Assembly (NCBI GenBank): GCA_937975725.1
Contig: CALJUL010000075.1
Location: 1 to 16,578, forward strand
From: an uncultured Pseudoxanthomonas sp.
Lineage (GTDB): Bacteria > Pseudomonadota > Gammaproteobacteria > Xanthomonadales > Xanthomonadaceae
Reading direction: 5' to 3'
DNA length: 16,578 nucleotides
Part shown: positions 11,901 through 16,578 of the stretch, piece after piece
How positions within the stretch are numbered: the first letter of the stretch is position 1
How the letters are laid out: every line of letters starts with the position of its first letter
The notes under the pieces: generated by a model
What the model saw: only the letters and a program-made list of their open reading frames with translations
Databases searched by the model: none
What the model was told of the DNA's origin: nothing
Translations under genes and position numbers: made by a program

Positions 11901-12936
11901 ATTGACCGAGTGCGCGCAGCGCATCGCGCGGCCGACCACGGCGGCGGCGATCCGCGTGCAGCAGGACGGCGAAGCCCTGGCCGAATGGCGCTGGGAGGAA
12001 TTGTTCGACGCCTGGTGGTCGGTCACCCACGCCATGCAGAAGCTGCGCGACAACCCGGAGTCGGCGGACGAAGAACGCCAGATCGCGCGCCAGTTCGGCC
12101 GCCCCGGTCTGAAGCCGAAGCTGGCCTTCGATGCGGCGGAGGACGTCGCCGCGCCGTACATCGCGACCGGCAAGCGGCCGAAGGTGGCGATCCTGCGCGA
12201 GCAGGGCGTCAACGGCCAGATCGAGATGGCCTCGGCGTTCACCCGCGCCGGCTTCGACGCCTTCGACGTGCACATGAGCGACCTGATCGCCGGCCGCGTG
12301 GCGCTGGATGGTTTCAGCGGCCTGGCCGCCTGCGGCGGCTTCAGCTACGGCGACGTGCTGGGCGCGGGCCGCGGCTGGGCGACCTCGATCCTGGAGCGCA
12401 GCGCACTGCGCGATGCGTTCGCGGCGTTCTTCGCGCGCCCGGACACGTTCTCGCTGGGCGTGTGCAACGGCTGCCAGATGATGAGCCAGTTGAAGGACAT
12501 CATCCCCGGCGCGCAGCACTGGCCGAAGTTCCTGCGCAACCGCAGCGAGCAGTTCGAGGCGCGCGTGGCGTTGCTGGAAGTGCTGGAATCACCGTCGGTG
12601 CTGTTCCGCGGCATGGCCGGCTCGCGCATCCCGGTGGCGGTGGCGCACGGCGAAGGCCGTGCGGAGTTCGACAGCGCCGTCGACCAGGCCGCCGCGCGCG
12701 TGGCGCTGCGCTACGTGGACGGCGACGGCAACGTGGCCACGCACTATCCGCAGAACCCCAACGGCTCGCCCGACGGCATCACCGGCCTGTCCAGCGAGGA
12801 CGGCCGCGCCACCATCCTGATGCCGCACCCCGAGCGCACCCCGCGCAGCGCCAACCATAGCTGGCACCCGGCCGACTGGCCGGAGGATTCGCCGTGGCTG
12901 CGTATGTTCCGCAATGCACGGGTGTGGGTGGGGTGA
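8932..12936 (+). CDS. purL: Phosphoribosylformylglycinamidine synthase (FGAM synthetase)
   Basis: Catalyses the fourth step of purine synthesis, FGAR + glutamine + ATP to FGAM. It is the large single-chain form (1334 aa) found in gammaproteobacteria, slightly longer than the E. coli enzyme (1295 aa). A PurS-like N-terminal domain (about 1-150) is followed by the synthase body with S203-E-H-C-R-H-K and the ETHNHP motif (283-288). The C-terminal glutaminase has nucleophile C1178 (GVCNGCQMM) and its H1299/E1301 partners (MPHPERT). Most of the extra length is residues about 580-622, encoded by a palindromic repeat inserted in frame. Family sequence resumes at PIDLPMDVLFGKPPKMHR. The Shine-Dalgarno is weak (CCGGA). 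The start at 8932 gives the expected N-terminus. Confidence 0.97.
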   Translation: MIVLEGQPALSPFRRARLESKLQSLAPSVRIRGAWHVYFVEAEAGAAPDRDALRRILQAVEQTPPPAEGAVSRFVTPRLGTLSPWASKATELLRGAGQPVKRVERGLRIDLEGWDDALPALAKALHDPMTQSLLATREQAQALFDAPPRGELERIPLAQLEAANARLGLALAEDEIEYLRARYGELGRDPSDVELMMFAQANSEHCRHKIFNASWTIDGKEQDRSLFRMIKHTHAQTPEHTLSAYSDNAAVLEGYPAARFRPGAGGQYRIEATLDSAFCIKVETHNHPTAIAPFPGASTGAGGEIRDEGATGRGGKPKAGLTGFTVSHLRIPTLPQPWESPRPLNPRMAPALEIMLDGPLGGAAFNNEFGRPNLLGYFRSFELAEGEGLTRAYDKPIMLAGGLGAIDRIQVEKKTLSPGDAVIVLGGPAMLIGLGGGAASSVASGESAEELDFASVQRDNPEMERRCQEVIDRCVAMGEDNPILWFHDVGAGGLSNAIPELLHDSGVGGVIDLGKVPSDDPSLSPLELWCNESQERYVLGVPQARLAEFAAICERERCPFAAVGVATQEERLVVGYGALDSLLPPGEGGAQRRMRGDEGQGGSDAAVSVSPHPNPSPEGRGAYPIDLPMDVLFGKPPKMHRDTAHPAAPAWPALQTAALDLHEAGLRVLAHPTVAAKQFLITIGDRSVGGLTARDQLVGPWQMPVADCAITLSGYEGFVGEAMAIGERTPLALLDAAAAARMAVGEAITNLCAAPVESLHRVKLSANWMAACGHPGEDALLFDAVKAVGMELCPDLDISIPVGKDSLSMQAQWHGDGQAQKSVSPVSLIISAFAPVTDVRTQSTPLLAREDDSDLWLIGLGAGKKRLGGSVLAQVYPQSGGDAAWPAFAGDDRDESVPDLDDPQRLRDFFHLIADAREAGLLLAYHDRSDGGAFATLCEMAFASHMGLDINLDGWGDDPFRTLFAEELGAVVQVAAEDRAAFADLVERHALTECAQRIARPTTAAAIRVQQDGEALAEWRWEELFDAWWSVTHAMQKLRDNPESADEERQIARQFGRPGLKPKLAFDAAEDVAAPYIATGKRPKVAILREQGVNGQIEMASAFTRAGFDAFDVHMSDLIAGRVALDGFSGLAACGGFSYGDVLGAGRGWATSILERSALRDAFAAFFARPDTFSLGVCNGCQMMSQLKDIIPGAQHWPKFLRNRSEQFEARVALLEVLESPSVLFRGMAGSRIPVAVAHGEGRAEFDSAVDQAAARVALRYVDGDGNVATHYPQNPNGSPDGITGLSSEDGRATILMPHPERTPRSANHSWHPADWPEDSPWLRMFRNARVWVG
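10669..10798. repeat. Palindromic repeat inserted in frame within purL
   Basis: This segment of about 130 bp interrupts the conserved part of purL without breaking the frame. It holds three hairpins: CCTTCTCCC (10674-10682) with GGGAGAAGG (10686-10694), GGCGC (10696-10700) with GCGCC (10704-10708), and CCCCTCTCCC (10773-10782) with GGGAGAGGGG (10786-10795). It opens with GATTCCCTTC, as does the element between holC and valS. Its translation is low-complexity (Gly, Pro, Arg, Ser), unlike the enzyme around it. REP-type intergenic repeats with CCCCTCTCCC arms are familiar to me from Xanthomonadaceae genomes; that family link is from memory. Confidence 0.8.
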
Positions 12937-12951
12937 ACGGCTCCTGATGAT

Positions 12952-12963
12952 CCCCGGCCGGGG
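12952..12963. terminator. Palindrome between convergent purL and the accessory locus
   Basis: CCCCGG followed directly by CCGGGG is a perfect 12-bp palindrome in the 32-bp gap between the purL stop and the last gene of the minus-strand locus. It is placed where a shared terminator would be expected, but has no loop and no T-run. It also marks the boundary between core genes and the accessory region. Confidence 0.3.
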
Positions 12964-12968
12964 CGTGC

Positions 12969-13541
12969 CTACGGGCGGTCCCGGATCGGGCGGTACTGCC
13001 CTTTGTCTCCAAACTCGCCGCCCTTGGGGTCGACGTTGGCGCACAACCTGCCACCGCACAGGGTCACGTCAGCGGCGTCATAAGCCTTCAACAGTTCCGC
13101 CGATAATTGGTGGCGGCGGATTTCATCGTAGTAATGCCTGGACAACCAGCTACCGCCCAGGACGATCAGGGCAAGACTGGCAAGGCAGACGCCCACTGCC
13201 TTCCAGAGCAGGTGCCTGTGGAGCTGGCGCGAGCCATGGATCTGCGCGGACAGCGCGTGCGATGCCTGCTGCACGTGTTGTCCCGCCACCTGCATGCGGC
13301 CTTCGTAGGCGGAGACGGATTGCCCCACGCCCGCTTCGACCGCGCTCACCACGCTGCCCCGCAGCTTCTGCATTTCCGTGTCGGTGGCCCGGTGGACCAC
13401 CTCCGGCACTTGTTGTGCCAACTGCTGGAGTTGCTGGTGTGCGGCCTGCAAGCTGCTTTCGATCTGTTCTGTGCGGCGCTCGAACCGCTCCATCAGCGCC
13501 GAAACGCTGGCCACCAGGTCGGCGATCCGGTGTGTGTCCAT
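12969..13541 (-). CDS. Coiled-coil protein with one membrane anchor, effector-locus companion
   Basis: The 190-aa protein has a long, charged, Gln-rich helical N-terminus (about 1-110, with LMERFERRTEQIESSLQAA and QQLQQLAQQ). This probably forms a coiled coil in the cytoplasm. One membrane helix follows at about 112-133 and a short C-terminal domain after it, with a Cys pair C162/C167 (LCGGRLC) and the end GQYRPIRDRP. I recall similar Xanthomonadaceae proteins, sometimes labelled 'relaxation' or mobilisation-like, next to toxin genes, but cannot confirm it. It starts 29 bp after the lipase stop with a strong GGGGGGAAAG Shine-Dalgarno, so it is probably in the same transcript. Function is unknown: a delivery chaperone, a membrane adaptor or a mobilisation remnant are all possible. 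Confidence 0.75.
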   Translation of the reverse strand: MDTHRIADLVASVSALMERFERRTEQIESSLQAAHQQLQQLAQQVPEVVHRATDTEMQKLRGSVVSAVEAGVGQSVSAYEGRMQVAGQHVQQASHALSAQIHGSRQLHRHLLWKAVGVCLASLALIVLGGSWLSRHYYDEIRRHQLSAELLKAYDAADVTLCGGRLCANVDPKGGEFGDKGQYRPIRDRP

Positions 13542-13570
13542 CGTGCTTTCCCCCCGGGGTTACGGAATTC

Positions 13571-14962
13571 TCAGATCGAGCGCGCCATGCCGGCGGACAT
13601 GGCGGCCTGCGACGCAGGCTCGTTGCGTTGCTGCGCGGCCAGTTGCTGCATCATCGACTGGTAGTGTTCCTCGTAATCCACCTGCGCCGCCGCGGCCGTC
13701 TGCACCCGTTGCGCATGAGGATCGCTGGCCGCTGCCTGGGTCATCTGACGAAAGGTGTTCCGGTCGCCCGTGTCATAGGCGGCCACCATGTGGTTGATAT
13801 ACGCGAGTGGATCGTCACGAAGCGAGAGCGGATTCGGCGCGGACTGCGCTGGCGGGCGCGTGGGCCAGCCGCCGGGGCCGGGTTTGCATTGGCTGTCATC
13901 AAGGGTAGGCGAGCGCAGCAGGCTTTCCATCTTTTCGTGTGTTTTCCGGAGTGGGTCGCCGGTGCCGTTGTGGTAGATCAACGGTTCGTCGGGAGGCATG
14001 AAGCGGCTGTTGGCCTCGTCGACGGCGCGCAGTGCGGTCTGGCGCAGTTCACGGATTTCGTCGTGCACGTCGTTGCCCATTACGTCGTGCCGGATCTTGT
14101 GCGCCAGATACTGCGAGTTGATTGCGGAAGAATAGGTCATGCCCGCGCCGGTGAGCTTCACCGCCAGGGTCACGTCCTCGGCGGCTAACCGTATGCTTTC
14201 ACGGTAGGCATCGAACTCGGTCTTGTGCTGCTGGTAAAGCGCTTGGTTCTCGCTGCTGATGATCGTGTTGGGGCCGTAGGTCGCCATCTGTTCGGGCGTA
14301 CGATGATTGCCGTGAAACTGGACTGCGCCGTGGGTCGCATCCGGGCCCAGCCTGCGCAGGTCGCCGATGAGTTCCCATCGACTCTGCTGGCTGGGCAATG
14401 GGTCATTCTTGAGCAGGGTATCCACATCCTGCTGCGTGGCGTAGATGCGCATTTCGCCATAGTGCCGGTTGGCCGCACCCACCATGTCGGTGGCGCGGAC
14501 GTGGTTGATCACCCGGCTCCCACCTTCGGGTACGCCATAGAGGCCAGCCGCGCCGTAGGCGTTGAAGGTTTCGCCGCGCAGGCCGTACTCATGGGCGGTG
14601 ACTTGGGCGAGCAAGCCGCCCAGCGAATGACCGGTGACGGTAACGCTGGTCCCATCCCGTTTGGCCATCTCGATGGCAAGTTCCACCAAATCCCTGGCGT
14701 CGTCCAGTTGTTGGTTGACCTTCAGTAAGGCCATCTGTGCGTCGGTCAATGCGATGTCGCGTATCTTGTCCGTGTCGAACTCAGTACCTGTGTGAGCAAC
14801 GACGTAATCCTTGGTGATCTTGTTCTGATATATGAATCCACGATAGCCGGAAGGTTGACCTACCTCTTTGATAAGCCGATAAGCATCAGTATTTATATTC
14901 CCGTTATGCGGAGCATAGGACTTGTCGGAAAGTCTGGCGCTGGATTCAGTGAAGGTGCTCAT
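13571..14962 (-). CDS. GHSLGG lipase, probable secreted antibacterial effector
   Basis: The 463-aa protein has an alpha/beta-hydrolase (lipase class 3-like) domain at about 1-230. The nucleophile elbow is G111-H-S113-L-G-G116. D159 (RATDM) is the likely acid, and H211, H217 or H220 the likely catalytic His. A helical region (230-345) follows, then a Pro-rich linker (about 356-378) and an Ala/Gln-rich C-terminal module (380-463, DDPLAYINHMVAAYDTGD onward). It has no signal peptide, which suits delivery by a secretion machine. The gene directly upstream encodes a periplasmic lipoprotein, the usual immunity arrangement for phospholipase effectors. Only 3 bp separate the two genes, and AAGAGG precedes the ATG. 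The canonical XVIPCD motif of Xanthomonas type IV effectors is not evident. The substrate is inferred to be phospholipid. Confidence 0.8.
   Translation of the reverse strand: MSTFTESSARLSDKSYAPHNGNINTDAYRLIKEVGQPSGYRGFIYQNKITKDYVVAHTGTEFDTDKIRDIALTDAQMALLKVNQQLDDARDLVELAIEMAKRDGTSVTVTGHSLGGLLAQVTAHEYGLRGETFNAYGAAGLYGVPEGGSRVINHVRATDMVGAANRHYGEMRIYATQQDVDTLLKNDPLPSQQSRWELIGDLRRLGPDATHGAVQFHGNHRTPEQMATYGPNTIISSENQALYQQHKTEFDAYRESIRLAAEDVTLAVKLTGAGMTYSSAINSQYLAHKIRHDVMGNDVHDEIRELRQTALRAVDEANSRFMPPDEPLIYHNGTGDPLRKTHEKMESLLRSPTLDDSQCKPGPGGWPTRPPAQSAPNPLSLRDDPLAYINHMVAAYDTGDRNTFRQMTQAAASDPHAQRVQTAAAAQVDYEEHYQSMMQQLAAQQRNEPASQAAMSAGMARSI
14420..14782. repeat. Direct repeat copy A: lipase core
   Basis: Matches 15648-16010 at a constant offset of 1228 bp without gaps. 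Positions 14538-14782 (245 bp) are identical to 15766-16010. The left part (14420-14537) carries a handful of substitutions. Beyond 14783 towards the start codon the copies diverge strongly although the reading frame and length stay aligned. Confidence 0.95.
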
Positions 14963-14965
14963 GCT

Positions 14966-15559
14966 TTAGATCCTCTTTGACGACATGCTCACGATGTATG
15001 AGATAGCCTCAAGCTCCCGGATCAGCTCTGGATCAATGGGTGTGAAGCACACTTTGTCAAACTTGTCTCGCATATTTTTTCTGCAAAATGATCGGTTGGA
15101 AGATGCGGATGCCACTTCGGTCCCATTCAGGTCGGCAACCTGTATCAGTCCGCTTTCTCGAGTAATAACGGTATCGACAGTAGCGATTTCCCACTTGCAT
15201 ACACCAAGCCCGTAGTAGTTCTCATCAATGGGCCAGTCGAGGAAGACATGGCCTTGGTAGGTGTTTCCGTCGATTCGGGCGAGCGCAAAATCCTTGATGT
15301 AACTGGAGCCTGGGGTGTATCCCGCGATACGGTCGGGTGTCGGCATGCAGATGACATCCGGAATGCTGAAGTAAGCCTTCCCGGTGATGCTCTTGATATC
15401 TGCCGGAGGATCGAACAGTTCCACCGTGATCTCATAGCGCTGTGTCGGATTGGGATTGGTCTTGGCGATGGGTGGCTCAAAGCGGGAACTCTTCCCGCAG
15501 GCGCCAAGCAGGAAGGTCAGAAGCGCGATACAAAGTGGCGCGGGGTGATGTCCGTTCAT
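14966..15559 (-). CDS. Lipoprotein, probable periplasmic immunity protein for the lipase
   Basis: The 197-aa protein starts with a short hydrophobic signal peptide ending in the lipobox L18-G-A-C21. The next residues are Gly-Lys, so outer-membrane sorting is expected. The mature part is a small domain with several Cys (C71, GVCKWE, FCRK, VCFTP) that could form disulfides, and an FLDWP motif in the middle. It is encoded immediately ahead of the lipase with a 3-bp gap, so the protector is translated before the toxin. Lipoprotein immunity to phospholipase effectors is established for type VI Tle/Tli pairs and for several type IV effectors. This specific family I do not recognise. Residues 72-126 are nearly identical to the partial paralogue at the window edge, while 127-197 share only about half their residues. 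Confidence 0.75.
   Translation of the reverse strand: MNGHHPAPLCIALLTFLLGACGKSSRFEPPIAKTNPNPTQRYEITVELFDPPADIKSITGKAYFSIPDVICMPTPDRIAGYTPGSSYIKDFALARIDGNTYQGHVFLDWPIDENYYGLGVCKWEIATVDTVITRESGLIQVADLNGTEVASASSNRSFCRKNMRDKFDKVCFTPIDPELIRELEAISYIVSMSSKRI
15183..15352. repeat. Direct repeat copy A: immunity gene
   Basis: Corresponds to 16409-16578 at an offset of 1226 bp. The stretch 15299-15352 is identical to 16525-16578; the rest has scattered changes. The second copy runs off the window, so the repeat may continue. Confidence 0.9.
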
Positions 15560-15620
15560 GCGATCCGTTGCTTGCTCATGGTGATCCCTGTTGGATTTCT
15601 AATCGCTGCTTGGATCAGAT
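15560..15620 (-). promoter_or_regulatory. Short gap with a seven-codon reading frame overlapping the lipoprotein start
   Basis: Read on the minus strand, AGGGA lies 5 bases before an ATG at 15579. This opens MSKQRIA and stops in a TGA that overlaps the lipoprotein ATG (ATGA). The lipoprotein itself has only a weak Shine-Dalgarno, so ribosomes finishing the tiny frame could restart on it. It may equally be residue of a rearranged gene: its SKQRI resembles the SSKRI end of the immunity protein. No clear promoter is seen in the gap. Confidence 0.35.
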
Positions 15621-16190
15621 TCAATTAACATTCGCGGTCTGCAAGGCATCCACATCCTGCTGCGTGGCATACACATGCACATCGCCATAGTGCCGGTTGG
15701 CCGCACCCACCATGTCGGTGGCGCGGACATGGTTGATCATCCGGCTCCCACCTTCGGGTACGCCGTAGAGGCCAGCCGCGCCGTAGGCGTTGAAGGTTTC
15801 GCCGCGCAGGCCGTACTCATGGGCGGTGACTTGGGCGAGCAAGCCGCCCAGCGAATGACCGGTGACGGTAACGCTGGTCCCATCCCGTTTGGCCATCTCG
15901 ATGGCAAGTTCCACCAAATCCCTGGCGTCGTCCAGTTGTTGGTTGACCTTCAGTAAGGCCATCTGTGCGTCGGTCAATGCGATGTCGCGTATCTTGTCCG
16001 TGTCGAACTCGGTGCCAGTGTAGGCAACGATGTATTCCTTTGAATTTTTGTTTCGGTAGATGGAGCCACGAAAGCCGGAAGGATGAGAAACCTCTCTGAC
16101 AAGTTCAAAGGCGCTGGTGTCTATGTTGTCTCTGGCCGGATCATAGGCCTTTGCTGCCAATCTGGCATGAGATTCGGTGAGTGTGGTCAT
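15621..16190 (-). pseudogene. Truncated duplicate of the lipase gene (N-terminal 189 residues)
   Basis: A second copy of the lipase that keeps the N-terminus and the GHSLGG elbow with its acid (equivalents of S113 and D159). It stops 8 residues after the shared QQDVD, with an unrelated tail ALQTANVN. It therefore lacks the catalytic His, the helical region, the linker and the C-terminal module, about 275 residues in all, and should be inactive as a lipase. Residues 1-60 are about 57% identical to the full-length copy (34 of 60 by eye); residues 61-181 differ at only five positions. Start and frame are intact, AAGGAC precedes the ATG, and only 1 bp separates it from the upstream immunity gene. 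It is likely a relic of tandem duplication followed by deletion. Confidence 0.8.
15648..16010. repeat. Direct repeat copy B: lipase core
   Basis: Partner of 14420-14782. The homology ends sharply on the left at about 15640-15648, at the truncation point of the duplicate gene, and on the right at 16011, inside the open reading frame. Confidence 0.95.
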
Positions 16191-16191
16191 G

Positions 16192-16578
16192 TCAGTCCTT
16201 GATCGATGACATTCTTACTTTGTAGGAAACAGGATCAAGATCCCGAATGATTTCTTGGTCTATGGGAGTGAAGCAAGTAAAGTCGTACTTGTCGCGCATG
16301 ACCTCCCTGCAATATGAGATATTTCCTGATTCAGATATCACCTCGTTCTGATTCATGTTGGGTGCCTGTATCAGGTCATTGCTCCTGGTCAGAATCGCTT
16401 TCACTTTGGCGATCTCCCACTTGCATACGCCAAGCCCGTAGTAATCCTCATCGACGGGCCAGTCGAGGAAAACATGACCTTGGTAGGTGTTTCCGTCGAT
16501 ACGGACGAGTGAAAATTCCTTGCTGTAACTGGAGCCTGGGGTGTATCCCGCGATACGGTCGGGTGTCGGCATGCAGAT
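16192..16578 (-). CDS. Second immunity-like lipoprotein, C-terminal part (5' end outside window)
   Basis: This open frame runs in from the right edge. Comparison with the complete paralogue shows that the window starts at the equivalent of its residues I70-C71, so the internal Met at 16572 is not the real start and the signal peptide lies outside. The visible part keeps the FLDWP motif and the Cys residues (GVCKWE, YCRE, TCFTP). The first 55 residues after that Met differ from the paralogue at six positions; the last 71 share 36. The stop is 1 bp before the truncated lipase start. It probably still protects against a related toxin even though its own partner is broken. Confidence 0.8.
   Translation of the reverse strand: MCMPTPDRIAGYTPGSSYSKEFSLVRIDGNTYQGHVFLDWPVDEDYYGLGVCKWEIAKVKAILTRSNDLIQAPNMNQNEVISESGNISYCREVMRDKYDFTCFTPIDQEIIRDLDPVSYKVRMSSIKD
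16409..16578. repeat. Direct repeat copy B: immunity gene (cut by window edge)
   Basis: Partner of 15183-15352. The terminal 54 bp are identical to the first copy, and the window ends inside the identity. Confidence 0.9.

Noticed and set aside
8884..12519. A 1211-codon open frame antisense to purL
   Set aside because: It is a by-product of GC-rich codon bias opposite a well-supported enzyme. Its composition (Arg/Ala/Gly/His-rich) matches no protein family.
13571..13830. Canonical XVIPCD secretion domain at the lipase C-terminus
   Set aside because: I could not find the usual conserved motifs of that domain. Only the Gln-rich character is shared, so it is reported as an open question rather than a call.
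14420..16010. CRISPR-like array or transposon suggested by the direct repeats
   Set aside because: There are only two copies of long coding sequence with no spacers, no transposase and no terminal inverted repeats. Tandem gene duplication explains it.
16570..16572. Met at 16572 as the real start of the right-hand lipoprotein
   Set aside because: The paralogue shows this Met is internal (residue 72), and the two preceding codons in the window match its residues I70-C71.

Overview
The window is high-GC and looks like a chromosomal segment from a member of the Xanthomonadaceae (Lysobacter / Luteimonas / Pseudoxanthomonas / Xanthomonas type). The reasons are the housekeeping gene order, the strong GC bias at third codon positions, and GC-rich palindromic intergenic repeats of the kind I associate with that family. 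The genus assignment is inference from sequence style; no 16S or other marker is present.

Positions 1-12936 are conserved core genes. On the minus strand, read right to left, are pepA (leucyl aminopeptidase), holC (DNA polymerase III chi subunit) and the first 620 codons of valS (valyl-tRNA synthetase, cut by the left edge). Divergently transcribed from pepA are lptF and lptG, the two membrane subunits of the LPS-exporting ABC transporter, joined by an ATGA overlap. A small RDD-family membrane protein (minus strand) converges on lptG and diverges from xerD. xerD (chromosome dimer resolution recombinase), a dsbC-like lipobox-bearing disulfide isomerase and purL (FGAM synthetase) follow on the plus strand. 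purL carries an in-frame, palindrome-rich insertion of about 130 bp in the middle of the gene.

Positions 12969-16578 are an accessory locus on the minus strand, visibly more AT-rich in places. Read right to left it holds the 3' part of an immunity-like lipoprotein gene (cut by the right edge), a truncated lipase gene, a complete lipoprotein gene, a complete GHSLGG lipase with a proline-rich linker and an Ala/Gln-rich C-terminal module, and a coiled-coil protein with one membrane anchor. The repeated lipoprotein-then-lipase order, with 1-3 bp between stop and start, fits an exported antibacterial lipase preceded by its periplasmic lipoprotein immunity protein, duplicated in tandem. The two copies are mosaics: a 245-bp stretch of the lipase core is identical, while the immunity C-terminus and the lipase N-terminus have diverged together as one contiguous block.

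The most interesting content is this effector/immunity duplication. Its delivery route (type IV or type VI secretion) cannot be settled from the window, because no secretion machinery lies within it.
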